This document shows positions 16,437-24,840 of a stretch of DNA of 38,769 nt, one piece after another. The stretch spans positions 1 through 38,769 of the forward strand of contig CAMBLN010000006.1 in the NCBI GenBank assembly GCA_945868215.1, given 5' to 3'. The position numbers and the translations under genes were made by a program. The stretch comes from Opitutus sp. GAS368. Its GTDB lineage: Bacteria > Verrucomicrobiota > Verrucomicrobiia > Opitutales > Opitutaceae. The notes beneath the pieces were generated by a model. The model was not told where the DNA came from. It saw nothing but the letters and a program-made list of their open reading frames with translations, and ran no database searches. Within the stretch, counting starts at the first letter, position 1; each line of letters starts with the position of its first letter.

Positions 16437-17279
16437 TTACTGCGGGATCCGAAGCTCCATGCCGATGGACAACGAACTTTCGTTGGCCATCACATGGCGG
16501 TTGGCCGCGTAAATGTCGCGCCAGCGGGATTTGTTGCCGTAGTAGCGCTGCGCCAGCACGAACAAGGTGTCGCCCTTTACCACCACATGCCGCTTGAAGC
16601 CCGCGTTGGCCGGCGGCGTTGCCGGAACCTGCGTGGGCGTCTGCACGGGTTGATCCGGCGTCACCACGACCGGCGGAGGAGCATCCGCGATGGGCGATTG
16701 ATTGGGGTCGATCGCAAGCGGAGCCAACGCCTCGCCCGACGTGTCGTCCGCAGCCGTTTGCGACAGACGCGGTGTGGTGATCGACTGGGTGCGTGCTCCG
16801 ATCAGTTGATCTTTGAGCTGGATGTTCTCGCGCTGAAGCTGGTCGATTTTTTCGAGCAGATCGAGGCGCTCCATCTGGTTGTCGAGCGGCTGGGCCGGTA
16901 GCGTGCGGGCAAACTCGCGCGTGGCGGCGTCGATGCGCTGCCGCACCAGATCAGCCTGCGGCGAGTTGCGCTTTAATTTCAAAAACTGCCGGTAGTGATA
17001 AATCGCGAGAATGGGATCTTTGAAGTTCGGCTGCTGCTGGTAGAGAATACCGAGTTCAAGATGCGATTCCGGCGCGTCCTCGCCGCGTTTTTCGATGACC
17101 TTGGTGAAGGCGACCAACGCTTCCTGGTTACGCCCCTGCCGGATCATGTCCTTCCCCCGGCGATAATTGGGTTCGTCAATCTCCGCCGTAAAAGGCGACG
17201 AATCGTAACGTCCGCAACCCGCGACAAAAAGCAGTGTCGCGAGCGCGCACAGACAAAGCAGTGGAAAGCGGAACCTCAT
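16437..17279 (-). CDS. LysM-domain lipoprotein with TPR-like and coiled-coil regions
   Basis: 280 residues. The N-terminus MRFRFPLLCLCALATLLFVAGCG is a lipoprotein signal peptide with lipobox FVAG-C. Residues about 38-110 form TPR-like helices (GRNQEALVAFTKVIEKRG, SHLELGILYQQQ, AIYHYRQFLKLK). A short coiled coil around 130-150 (LDLLEKIDQLQRENIQLK) and a Pro/Thr-rich linker follow. The last about 50 residues are a LysM peptidoglycan-binding domain (VVKGDTLFVLAQRYYG, IYAANRHVM, SIGMELRIP). It probably sits in the periplasm, anchored by lipid and bound to peptidoglycan. Divergent from kpsF by 78 bases; the aminotransferase follows. Precise role unknown. Confidence 0.88.
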   Translation of the reverse strand: MRFRFPLLCLCALATLLFVAGCGRYDSSPFTAEIDEPNYRRGKDMIRQGRNQEALVAFTKVIEKRGEDAPESHLELGILYQQQPNFKDPILAIYHYRQFLKLKRNSPQADLVRQRIDAATREFARTLPAQPLDNQMERLDLLEKIDQLQRENIQLKDQLIGARTQSITTPRLSQTAADDTSGEALAPLAIDPNQSPIADAPPPVVVTPDQPVQTPTQVPATPPANAGFKRHVVVKGDTLFVLAQRYYGNKSRWRDIYAANRHVMANESSLSIGMELRIPQ

Positions 17280-17357
17280 CGGTGGCGGGTTGAAATGGTT
17301 TGAACGGAAAAAAGTTGCTCCTAAGTCTCGCAGAGAGTCCCGCGACTCAAACCCTAA

Positions 17358-18347
17358 ATGGCCCTCGATTCCAAAACCGCCCTCAGTCGCGCCCGCGCCT
17401 GCATCAAAATCGAACAGGAAGCCCTCACGGCAACCTCCCGCGCCTTGGACGGAAAATTCGTCGATGTCGCCCGCGCGGTGCAAACCACCAGCATCGCCGG
17501 CCGCAAGCTCATCTTCACCGGCGTCGGCAAGTCCGCCCACATCGCCAACAAGCTCGTCGGCACGCTCAATAGCACCGGTCTCTCCACCTGCTTTCTCGAC
17601 GCCACCCAGGCGCTTCACGGCGACCTCGGACTCTGCAGCGAAGGCGACTTGGTCTTTCTTCTGAGCAACAGCGGCCAATCCGACGAAATCCTACGCCTGA
17701 TCCCCGGCTTCAAGCGTCTCGGCCTGCGCACTGTCGCCTTCACCAGCAACCCCGCATCCGATCTCGCGAAAAACACCGACTTGCAGCTGCTCTATCGTGT
17801 TCCCCGCGAAGCCTGCCCGCTGCGTCTCGCCCCCACTGCCAGCACCACCGCCGCCCTCGCCATCGGTGACGCCCTCGCCATGGTGCTCCTCGATGAACGC
17901 GGTCTCACCCGCGACGACTTCGCCAAGTTCCACCCAGCCGGCAATCTCGGCCGCGTCCTGCTTCTCCGCGTGAAGGACATCATGCGCCGCGGCGACCGCC
18001 TTCCCGTCGTCACCGAGAAAACCACCACCCAGGCCGCCATCCTCGCGATGACCAAGGCCAAGAGTGGCAGCATCGCCATCGTCCACCCGAAATCCGGCAA
18101 ACTCACCGGCATCTTCACCGACGGCGATTTCCGCCGCAGCGCCCTCACCGGTCCCGGATTCCTCGAAAAACCCGTCGCCACCTTCATGACGCGCTCACCC
18201 AAAACCGTAGCCGAGGATGCCCTTGGCGTCGATGCCTTGCGCCTCTTCCAAGCCCACAAGATCGACGATCTCATCGTGGTCGACGCCAAGGGCAAACCCA
18301 CCGGCCTCGTGGACGGACAGGACCTGCCCAAATTAAAGATCGTCTAA
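17358..18347 (+). CDS. kdsD: D-arabinose 5-phosphate isomerase (KdsD/KpsF family)
   Basis: 329 residues, typical length. SIS domain at about 40-170 with FTGVGKSAHIANKLVGTLNS and LLSNSGQSDEI, then two CBS domains (about 205-325; VKDIMRRGDRLPVV, IFTDGDFRRSAL, FMTRSPKTV). It turns ribulose 5-phosphate into arabinose 5-phosphate, the first step to Kdo for lipopolysaccharide inner core, so the organism very likely makes LPS; lpxA in this window agrees. Residues of the family active site (Lys in VGKSAH, His in ALHGDLG, Glu in DEILRL, His in FHPAGNLGR) are present. Start ATG 17358 has no Shine-Dalgarno sequence. Confidence 0.93.
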   Translation: MALDSKTALSRARACIKIEQEALTATSRALDGKFVDVARAVQTTSIAGRKLIFTGVGKSAHIANKLVGTLNSTGLSTCFLDATQALHGDLGLCSEGDLVFLLSNSGQSDEILRLIPGFKRLGLRTVAFTSNPASDLAKNTDLQLLYRVPREACPLRLAPTASTTAALAIGDALAMVLLDERGLTRDDFAKFHPAGNLGRVLLLRVKDIMRRGDRLPVVTEKTTTQAAILAMTKAKSGSIAIVHPKSGKLTGIFTDGDFRRSALTGPGFLEKPVATFMTRSPKTVAEDALGVDALRLFQAHKIDDLIVVDAKGKPTGLVDGQDLPKLKIV

Positions 18348-18465
18348 AAGCAGCCGCTGCCTCGTTTCGCACCCCGTTTTATCCCCTCCGCAATTCTTGC
18401 CAATTTTTCCGCACCCGGGCGTTTTTCGTCGTCCCGGCCGCGGCGATTATGGCTAAGTGTTTTCC

Positions 18466-20136
18466 ATGGCCACGCCCGCTTTCTCCTACCAAGACCCGTT
18501 TCCTCTCGGCCCCGATGACACCGAGTATCGCCTGCTCTCCCAGGAAGGCGTCTCCACCACGACCTTCGAAGGCCGCGAGATCCTCAAAATCGATCCCGAC
18601 GTCCTCGCCTTCCTCGCGCAACAAGCCACCCGCGACATCTCCTTCCTCCTTCGCCCGAAACACCTCGCGCAAGTCGCCGCCATCCTCGACGACCCCGAGG
18701 CCTCCGCCAACGACCGCTACGTCGCGACCACGCTGCTGAAAAACGCCGAGATCTCCGCCGAGGGCATCCTCCCTTTCTGCCAGGACACCGGCACCGCCAC
18801 CATCGTCGCCAAAAAAGGCCAGCAGGTCTGGACCGGCGCCAACGACGCCGAGTTTTTGTCCAAAGGTGTTTACGAAACCTACACCAAGGAAAACCTCCGC
18901 TACTCGCAGACCGCCCCGCTCGACATGTTCAACGAGGTCAACACGGGCACCAATCTCCCCGCGCAGATCGACCTCTACGCCACCGAGGGCTCCGAGTATA
19001 AATTCCTCTTCGTCGCCAAGGGCGGCGGCTCCGCCAACAAGACGTTCCTCTTCCAGGAAACCAAGGCCCTCCTCAATCCCAAGGGCCTCGAAAAGTTCGT
19101 CACCGACAAGCTCTCATACCTCGGCACCGCCGCCTGCCCGCCCTACCACCTCGCCCTCGTCATCGGCGGCACCAGCGCCGAAGCCTGCTTGAAAACCGTC
19201 AAGCTCGCCTCGGCCAAATACCTCGATCACCTCCCCACCACCGGCAACAACGAGGGCCGCGCCTTTCGTTGCATCGAAACCGAAAAGCTCGTCCTGAAAA
19301 TCGCCCAGAACAGCGGCATCGGCGCCCAGTTCGGCGGCAAATATTTCGCCCTCGATGTGCGTGTCATCCGCCTCCCTCGCCACGGCGCGAGCTGCCCCGT
19401 CGGCCTCGGCGTCTCCTGCTCCGCCGACCGCAACATCAAAGCCAAGATCAACAAAGACGGCATCTGGCTCGAAAAGATGGAGACCAACCCCGGCCGCTTC
19501 ATCCCCGCGAGCCAGCGCACCATCAAAGACGACCACGTCGTGCGCATCGACCTCAACCAGCCGATGCCCGCCATCCTCGTCGAGTTGTCGAAACATCCCG
19601 TTACCACACGCGTGCTCCTCAACGGCCCGCTCGTCGTCGCCCGCGACATCGCCCACGCCAAACTCAAGGAGCGCGTCGATGCCGGCCAAGGCTTGCCCGA
19701 CTATTTCAAGAACCATCCGGTCTATTACGCCGGTCCCGCCAAGACTCCGAAGGGTTACGCCAGCGGCAGCTTCGGCCCCACGACCGCCGGCCGCATGGAC
19801 AGCTATGTCGATCTCTTCCAGTCGCTCGGCGGCTCGATGGTGATGCTCGCCAAGGGCAACCGCTCCAAGCAGGTGACCGACGCCTGCAAAAAATACGGCG
19901 GCTTCTACCTCGGCAGCATCGGCGGACCCGCCGCGATTCTCGCCAAGGAAAACATCAAACACGTCGAAGTCCTCGAGTATCCCGAACTCGGCATGGAAGC
20001 CGTCTGGAAAATCGACGTCGTGGATTTCCCCGCGTTCATCCTTGTCGATGACAAGGGCACCGACTTCTTCGTCAACGGCTGCGGTGCCTGCCTCCCCGGC
20101 GGCATCACCGCCGCCGCCGAGAAAGCGAAAATTTAA
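18466..20136 (+). CDS. fumA: Class I fumarate hydratase, [4Fe-4S]-dependent
   Basis: 556 residues from ATG 18466; an in-frame GTG three codons earlier (18457) is the alternative. E. coli FumA/FumB have about 548. It adds water to fumarate to give malate in the TCA cycle. Cluster-site Cys are visible in PFCQDTGTA (C105 from this start), CPPYH or later in [11 protein letters not shown], and near the end in [32 protein letters not shown] and [20 protein letters not shown] are family-specific. The class I form is oxygen-sensitive, which suits micro-oxic or anaerobic life but does not prove it. It is monocistronic: the next gene is convergent, three bases away. Confidence 0.95.
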   Translation: MATPAFSYQDPFPLGPDDTEYRLLSQEGVSTTTFEGREILKIDPDVLAFLAQQATRDISFLLRPKHLAQVAAILDDPEASANDRYVATTLLKNAEISAEGILPFCQDTGTATIVAKKGQQVWTGANDAEFLSKGVYETYTKENLRYSQTAPLDMFNEVNTGTNLPAQIDLYATEGSEYKFLFVAKGGGSANKTFLFQETKALLNPKGLEKFVTDKLSYLGTAACPPYHLALVIGGTSAEACLKTVKLASAKYLDHLPTTGNNEGRAFRCIETEKLVLKIAQNSGIGAQFGGKYFALDVRVIRLPRHGASCPVGLGVSCSADRNIKAKINKDGIWLEKMETNPGRFIPASQRTIKDDHVVRIDLNQPMPAILVELSKHPVTTRVLLNGPLVVARDIAHAKLKERVDAGQGLPDYFKNHPVYYAGPAKTPKGYASGSFGPTTAGRMDSYVDLFQSLGGSMVMLAKGNRSKQVTDACKKYGGFYLGSIGGPAAILAKENIKHVEVLEYPELGMEAVWKIDVVDFPAFILVDDKGTDFFVNGCGACLPGGITAAAEKAKI

Positions 20137-20139
20137 GGT

Positions 20140-21186
20140 TCACTTCGCCTTAACAGACTTAATCGCGTTCGCATACCCGCGCACGCCCTGCGCAAGCGCC
20201 TCGGCGAGCGACTGACGATACGCCGCCGTCGCGATTTTTTTCGCCTCGTCGTTGTTCGACAAATACCCCGCCTCGATCAACACGCCCGGACTGTTCACCA
20301 TCCGCAGCACCGCGAAGCGCGCCCGTTTCAGTCCGCGGTCCGCGCTTCCCAGCTTCGCCAGCACCTGCGAATGCATGTGATAACCGAGCAACGCATTCCA
20401 CGGGTCATTGAGATTGCCCGGGTTCGCCACGTTGTCGCCCGCTTCGCGCTTCGCGCTGCCGGTGGAGCGCTGGTATTGCGGCGTCATCACATAGGTCTCC
20501 GAACCCTTCACGGCCGGCGCGCCGCTCACCGCGTTGAAATGAATGCTGATGAACAAATCCGCCCCCGCTTTGTTCGCGATCTCGGCGCGTTGCGGCAGCG
20601 CGATAAACCGGTCGTCCGTGCGCGTCATCACCACTTTGTAGCCTTGCTTCACCAGCAGCGTCCGCAGCCGGTTGGACACATCAAGCGCGAACACTTTTTC
20701 ATCGAGCTTGAACGACTTGTTCTGCGTGCCGGTATCCTGCCCGCCGTGCCCCGCATCAATCACGATCACGCGCAACACCGGCGCCGGCGGCTTCGTCACC
20801 GATGAAGGGCTGAGGATCGGTTGAAAGAGTTTTTCCGCGTCGATGCGGCTCACATAAAGCGTGTTCCCGTGAAACACCGCCGGTTCGCCCATGAGCACGC
20901 GCAGGCCGTTGAACGTCACGTCGCGCTTGTCGGCCACGAGATCGAGACGCCCGTTCTTGGCCTGCAACCGCATCTGCTTGCCGCGCTCAACCCAACTCGC
21001 CGCAAACCCGTGTCGCGCGAAAAACACCCGCGCATCCACATAATTGACCCCCGCAACCTTGAGGTAGGCCGAGCTCGACGACGCCGGGTTGCGCGTCGGC
21101 GGAACCGCCTGCGCGCTTGCCGGCAAAAACAAAATGAGCGCGGCCAAAACCGCGCTCATTATCCGGCTGTTTCGCCACCCGGTCAT
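20140..21186 (-). CDS. N-acetylmuramoyl-L-alanine amidase (Amidase_3) with stalk-like N-domain
   Basis: 348 residues from ATG 21186, chosen because GAGG lies 11 bases upstream; a GTG at 21198 is the alternative. A signal peptide (MSAVLAALILFLPASAQA) is followed by a small beta domain (about 40-125; YLKVAGVNYVDARVFFARHG, LVADKRDVTFNGLRVLMG) that resembles the copper-amine-oxidase N-terminal or stalk domain. The C-terminal Amidase_3 domain carries the zinc ligands in VIDAGHGGQDTG, KLDEKVFAL and LFISIHFNA, and the catalytic Glu in VLIEAGYLSN. It cuts the amide between MurNAc and the stem peptide in the periplasm, as in daughter-cell separation. It directly follows infC on the same strand, probably in one transcript. 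Confidence 0.9.
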   Translation of the reverse strand: MTGWRNSRIMSAVLAALILFLPASAQAVPPTRNPASSSSAYLKVAGVNYVDARVFFARHGFAASWVERGKQMRLQAKNGRLDLVADKRDVTFNGLRVLMGEPAVFHGNTLYVSRIDAEKLFQPILSPSSVTKPPAPVLRVIVIDAGHGGQDTGTQNKSFKLDEKVFALDVSNRLRTLLVKQGYKVVMTRTDDRFIALPQRAEIANKAGADLFISIHFNAVSGAPAVKGSETYVMTPQYQRSTGSAKREAGDNVANPGNLNDPWNALLGYHMHSQVLAKLGSADRGLKRARFAVLRMVNSPGVLIEAGYLSNNDEAKKIATAAYRQSLAEALAQGVRGYANAIKSVKAK

Positions 21187-21199
21187 GCGGGTAGCCACC

Positions 21200-21883
21200 T
21201 CACGCCTTGGCGGGCGACTCGTCGTCGTGCGCGTCGTCGTGACCCTGATCGGAACCGGTGTCGTCGATCGCCTCTTCGTCCTTGTCCAAGGTGTATTTGC
21301 GCTTCCGCTTGTTGGCGGGCAGCGGGGTCAGCATGATATTGATCTGCTTCCCCATCAGCTTGGCCTGATTGTCCGGATGGCCCATGCCCTCGAGCTCGGC
21401 CAGTGCCTTCTGCATGAGCGCGAAACCGATCTCGGTGTGCGCCATTTCGCGACCGCGGAACTTCAGGCGGAGCTTCACCTTGTTGCCATGATCGAGGAAC
21501 TCCTCGGCGTGGCGGATCTTGGTGAGGAAATCGCCGTCGGCGATACGCGGGGTGAACTCGATTTCCTTGAGCTTGGTCGCGGTGGACTTGGCGTGGCTCG
21601 CCTTCTTCTGCTCTTCGTAAATGTATTTGCCGAAATCCATGATGCGGCAAACGGGCGGCTTCGCGGTCGCGGCCATCTCGACGAGGTCGAGATTGAACTG
21701 CTGCGCGAGGGCCAGCGCGCGCTCGGTCTGCATGATGCCGAGCTGCTTGCCTTCGGGGCTGATGACGCGGATTTCAGGTTCCTTGATCCGCGCATTGCGG
21801 CGGATGTGGGCAAAAGGGTCGTTGTTGCGACGCTGGAAATAACCGGGGCGGTTGCCGCCGGACGAAGGAAACGAGTTGGCCAT
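21200..21883 (-). CDS. infC: Translation initiation factor IF-3 with acidic C-terminal extension
   Basis: 227 residues from ATG 21883; a normal IF-3 has about 170-180. The N-domain has NARIKEPEIRVISPEGKQLG and VEMAATAKPPVCRIMDFGKY, the C-domain KEIEFTPRIADGDFLTKI and KLRLKFRGREMAH. IF-3 binds the 30S subunit, prevents early 50S joining and checks initiator tRNA. Extra parts are a Ser/Gly/Asn-rich N-terminus and an acidic tail from about residue 205 (DKDEEAIDDTG, DDAHDDE). rpmI and rplT, which follow infC in most bacteria, are absent; a cell-wall amidase follows instead. The ATG is preceded by ACCTCCTTATTG, which is not a ribosome-binding site but equals the 16S rRNA 3' end. Confidence 0.95.
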   Translation of the reverse strand: MANSFPSSGGNRPGYFQRRNNDPFAHIRRNARIKEPEIRVISPEGKQLGIMQTERALALAQQFNLDLVEMAATAKPPVCRIMDFGKYIYEEQKKASHAKSTATKLKEIEFTPRIADGDFLTKIRHAEEFLDHGNKVKLRLKFRGREMAHTEIGFALMQKALAELEGMGHPDNQAKLMGKQINIMLTPLPANKRKRKYTLDKDEEAIDDTGSDQGHDDAHDDESPAKA

Positions 21884-21960
21884 CAATAAGGAGGTTGCGG
21901 GATTAGAACGGCGCAAAACTTCGCCAACCCCCGGACGGAAGACAACCCCGAAGTGGCACG

Positions 21961-21977
21961 GGCTTCACCATGAAGCC
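21961..21977. other. Stem-loop in the Fe-S carrier/infC spacer
   Basis: GGCTTCA-cca-TGAAGCC is a perfect seven-base stem with a three-base loop, placed two bases after the Fe-S carrier stop codon and about 78 bases before the infC start. No T-run follows on the minus strand. It might stabilise the 3' end of the upstream message, or belong to the infC leader. Function is inferred from position only. Confidence 0.45.
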
Positions 21978-21979
21978 GA

Positions 21980-22384
21980 TTAAACGCTGAAACTCTCGCC
22001 GCACGAGCAACTCGCCTTGGCGTTGGGATTCGAGAATTTATACCCGCCCGCAATCAACTTGGTCGAAAAATCCAGCACCGTCCCCTTCAGATAAAGCGCC
22101 GTCTTGGGATCAACAATCACAGCCACCCCTCCCGTGCGCACCAGGATGTCCCCTTTCTTCGGCTCTTTCGCGAAACGGAGCTTGTAACTCAAGCCGTTGC
22201 ATCCGCCGCCCGAAATCGCCACCCGCAGGAAATCCCCCTGCTGCTCTCGCGCGATCAACGCCCGCGTCTTAACCCCTGCTGCTTCGGTCAACTTCACCAG
22301 GTTCTCATTACCTTCGCGCACGCCTTCCGGAATGGCGGAGGCAACGGGCGACGGGGCAACGGCGGTGGATGCGGCGACGGACAT
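21980..22384 (-). CDS. A-type iron-sulfur cluster carrier (ErpA/IscA/SufA-like)
   Basis: 134 residues from ATG 22384. The HesB/IscA domain occupies about 27-134: LVKLTEAAGVKTRALIARE, then GGGCNGLSYKLRF with the first conserved Cys, and the terminal pair in CSCGESF. These three Cys bind or deliver Fe-S clusters to client proteins; class I fumarase in this window is one possible client. The Ala/Val-rich first 26 residues are extra to the family. The frame upstream overlaps pdxA and is discounted. The gene starts eight bases after the pdxA stop, so it is probably in the same operon. Assignment among erpA, iscA and sufA is not attempted. Confidence 0.9.
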   Translation of the reverse strand: MSVAASTAVAPSPVASAIPEGVREGNENLVKLTEAAGVKTRALIAREQQGDFLRVAISGGGCNGLSYKLRFAKEPKKGDILVRTGGVAVIVDPKTALYLKGTVLDFSTKLIAGGYKFSNPNAKASCSCGESFSV

Positions 22385-22392
22385 ACCCTGCA

Positions 22393-23313
22393 CTATTGCC
22401 CGCCGCGCAGCTTTATCAAGCGTCGCGCCACCGTCACCGCATTCGCAAAACTCGTCATACTCGCCACGCCCTTGCCCGCGATGCCGAACGCTGTCCCATG
22501 ATCCGGACTCGTCCGCACCCATGGCAACCCGAGCGTCACGTTCACCGCCTCGTCAAAATCCACCACCTTCAGCGGCGCGAGCCCTTGATCGTGATACAAC
22601 GCCACCACCACGTCGAATTCCCCGCGCAACTGCCGCGCAAACGCCGTGTCACCCGACACCGCGCGCGAAAGCCCTGGAAACTCACCGCGCTGCCCGTCCA
22701 AAATCGGATCAATCGTCGTCAGCTCTTCGTCGCCGAGCAGCCCGCCTTCGCCCGCATGCGGATTCAGCCCGCACACCGCGATCCGCGGCTGCGCAATTCC
22801 CTCCGCCCGCGCCAGCGCATCCGCCGCCGCCACGGTCCGCTCAAAGTTCTCCGCCGTGAGGTGCTCGCCCACTTCCCTCAACGGCACATGCCACGTGAGC
22901 AACACGACGCGCAGTTTCCCGCCGCAAAACGCCATCACCGGCGCCCCGCCCCAGCGATCCGCAAAAAACTCCGTCTGCCCGGGAAACGGATACCCGACCT
23001 CAGCCAGCCGCGCCTTGCTCACCGGCCCCGTCACCACGCCAGAGAAACGCCCTTCCCGACAACCCGCCGCCGCCGTCTCCATCGCCGCCAGCGCAACGCG
23101 CGCCCCCGCCTCGTCCGGCACTCCCGCCGTCGCCACATAATCAGCCGCGCCGACCGCGATGCGCTCCACGCCCTCAGGTAACGTCGCCAACCACTGGGCC
23201 GGCCCGATCACCGCCACGTCCGCCAGCTCCGCCCCATGCGCCGCCAGCCAGGCCACGATGATCTCCGAACCCACGCCCGCCGGATCGCCACACGTGAACG
23301 CCAGCTTAGGCAT
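22393..23313 (-). CDS. pdxA: 4-hydroxythreonine-4-phosphate dehydrogenase
   Basis: 306 residues. GGAGG ends seven bases before ATG 23313, one of very few clear Shine-Dalgarno sequences in the window, and decides this start over the ATG two codons earlier (23319). PdxA oxidises 4-phosphohydroxy-threonine with NAD in pyridoxal phosphate synthesis. Visible: FTCGDPAGVGSEI, VTGPVSKARL, GQTEFFAD, WHVPLREV, the metal-site His in GLNPHAGEGG, YHDQGLAPLK, and RTSPDHGTAFGIAGKG near the end. The start overlaps the lpxA stop by eight bases, which implies translational coupling. Two PLP aminotransferase-fold genes in this window are possible users of the cofactor. Confidence 0.95.
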   Translation of the reverse strand: MPKLAFTCGDPAGVGSEIIVAWLAAHGAELADVAVIGPAQWLATLPEGVERIAVGAADYVATAGVPDEAGARVALAAMETAAAGCREGRFSGVVTGPVSKARLAEVGYPFPGQTEFFADRWGGAPVMAFCGGKLRVVLLTWHVPLREVGEHLTAENFERTVAAADALARAEGIAQPRIAVCGLNPHAGEGGLLGDEELTTIDPILDGQRGEFPGLSRAVSGDTAFARQLRGEFDVVVALYHDQGLAPLKVVDFDEAVNVTLGLPWVRTSPDHGTAFGIAGKGVASMTSFANAVTVARRLIKLRGGQ

Positions 23314-24064
23314 CCGCATCCTCCGTCACCACCCGCGCCGCCCGCGCGAAACCCCGTTTTCCCTCCGCAAAAAAGGTCAGAAACCGCCACGCCTCCGCCG
23401 TCTTGAATTCCCCGCCGTTCAACGCCGCCGCAGCCAGTTCGCGAATGTTGCCCGTCCCGAAATACACCGCCCGAAACGCAGCCTTCAGTTCCCCAATCGC
23501 CTCGCGGGAAAAGCCGCGGCGCTTCAACCCAACCAGATTCAAACCCGACACCTCGTCGCGCTCAGCCGTGATCGTGAACGGCGCGAGATCCCGGGTGATG
23601 CGCGCCAGTCCCGAAACCATGCAGCTCTCGCCGATACGCGCAAACTGGTGCACCCCCGCGCCCCCGCCCACGAACGTGAAATTTCCCACGCTCACATGTC
23701 CCGCGAGCATAACATTATTCGCCAGCACCACGTCGTCACCGATTGCGCAGTCATGCCCCGCATGACTGCCCGCCATCAAAAAACACCGCTCGCCCACCAC
23801 CGTCACCTGATCCGCATGAATCGCCCGGTTCAGCGTCACGTTCTCGCGAATCACCGTGCCCGCCCCCACCCGCACAAAACTCGGCGTCGCGCGGTCAAAC
23901 TTGATGTATTGCGGATCGCCGCCGACCACCGCGCCGGGATGCACCACCACGCGGTCACCCAGCACGGCATGGCGCGTCACCACCGCGTGCGCCATAATCT
24001 CGCAATCCACGCCGATCTGCGCGCCATCTTCAACAATCGCCGAGGGGTGAATCCGTGTGCTCAT
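23306..24064 (-). CDS. lpxA: UDP-N-acetylglucosamine acyltransferase
   Basis: 252 residues with many hexapeptide repeats ([LIV]-G-x4), forming a left-handed beta helix in about the first 190 residues (IHPSAIVEDGAQIGVDCEI onward). The catalytic His is in MAGSHAGHDCAIGDD, with VLANNVMLAGHV next to it. The helical C-terminus GLKRRGFSREAIGELKAAFR is diagnostic. LpxA attaches a hydroxyacyl chain to UDP-GlcNAc, the first step of lipid A synthesis in the cytoplasm. The start overlaps the upstream stop as TGATG, and the 3' end overlaps pdxA, so three genes form one tightly packed operon. lpxC, lpxD and fabZ are not adjacent here. Confidence 0.95.
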   Translation of the reverse strand: MSTRIHPSAIVEDGAQIGVDCEIMAHAVVTRHAVLGDRVVVHPGAVVGGDPQYIKFDRATPSFVRVGAGTVIRENVTLNRAIHADQVTVVGERCFLMAGSHAGHDCAIGDDVVLANNVMLAGHVSVGNFTFVGGGAGVHQFARIGESCMVSGLARITRDLAPFTITAERDEVSGLNLVGLKRRGFSREAIGELKAAFRAVYFGTGNIRELAAAALNGGEFKTAEAWRFLTFFAEGKRGFARAARVVTEDADA

Positions 24065-24702
24065 CAAAGTTTGGGTTTACGCGAAACGCCCGCGCCGCGA
24101 TCCGCCAGCAGATCCATCTGCGCATCTTTGAGCAGATCGTAATTCTTCAAGATCCGGATCACCTGCAGCGTGTCGCTCTTGCCGTAGTTGCGGTTGATTT
24201 CCGTCTTCTCGATCAGATCCAGCAGCATCGAGCGAAACGAGATGATCGCGTCCACCCCGCGCTCCTTGAGCATCGCGATGCTCTGCGAACGAAACGGCTC
24301 CTGCGTGGGCAAACTCGGCAGCACCAAAATCTTCGTCAACGCATCCTCGCCTTCCTCCGCCGCCTCGGCCGCCGGAAAAAACCGCGTCGCCTCCTTCATC
24401 ACGTTATCCTCCAGAAACCGGAAAATCTCCGGCGAACTCCGCAGCATGTTCGGCGTGAACACGCCCGTGTGCCAGCCTTTGACCGCGATCATCGCGCGAT
24501 GCACCAGCGGCAGTTCGTTCGAGAACAAAAAGAAGTCCGGCTTCCGCTCACCGCGCTGCCACGAGGGATTATAAACGAGCAGATCAATCTCCTCGTCGCC
24601 GGTCTTCTTGCGCGCCTGCACCTGATACTTGCGCACCTGCCTCACCAGAAATCCGTTCTGCTCGAAATACTCGCGGACAATACCTTCGTCGATGGCTGAC
24701 AT
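24064..24702 (-). CDS. Uncharacterised soluble protein, possible nuclease-like fold
   Basis: 212 residues, no signal peptide or membrane helix. The N-terminal part looks like a degenerate restriction-endonuclease core: helix EGIVREYFEQNGFLVRQV, strand with acidic residue EEIDLLVYNP (D40), then MIAVKGW with K75. The second acidic residue of the (D/E)-x-K signature is Ala (A73), so activity is doubtful. Later segments alternate helix and strand (TKILVLPSLP, SIAMLKERGVDAIISF), ending in a basic tail. Its stop overlaps the lpxA start (TGATG), so it is the first gene of an lpxA-pdxA operon. The family is not recognised; the fold is an inference from pattern. Confidence 0.65.
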   Translation of the reverse strand: MSAIDEGIVREYFEQNGFLVRQVRKYQVQARKKTGDEEIDLLVYNPSWQRGERKPDFFLFSNELPLVHRAMIAVKGWHTGVFTPNMLRSSPEIFRFLEDNVMKEATRFFPAAEAAEEGEDALTKILVLPSLPTQEPFRSQSIAMLKERGVDAIISFRSMLLDLIEKTEINRNYGKSDTLQVIRILKNYDLLKDAQMDLLADRGAGVSRKPKL

Positions 24703-24724
24703 AATCGAGTGGTTTTACTCCGAC

Positions 24725-24806
24725 AGGTGGAGCGGCTTGTCCCCAAGACACTGACGCGGCACCGCCGCGCCCAAACGAGCGCGTTGGGGACAACGCTCTC
24801 CACCTT
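24725..24806. repeat. Inverted-repeat element of the GCGTTRTCCC family
   Basis: Arms 24725-24746 and 24784-24806 are imperfect inverted repeats (AGGTGGAG...TTGTCCCCAA). Between and within them lie GCGGC-acc-GCCGC (24756-24768) and GCGTTG-ggga-CAACGC (24781-24796). The reverse complement of the right arm, GGTGGAGAGCGTTGTCCCC, aligns with the left half of the 10312 element, GGTGGGGCGCGTTATCCCT, so both are members of one repeat family. It lies between aroB (downstream) and the unknown gene that starts the lpxA operon. Confidence 0.75.
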
Positions 24807-24840
24807 GGCCTGAATAGATAAAATTGGAGCGGTTCATTTT

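Noticed and set aside
21885-21893. TAAGGAGGT as a ribosome-binding site on the plus strand
   Set aside because: No plus-strand start codon with an open frame follows; a stop codon comes at once.
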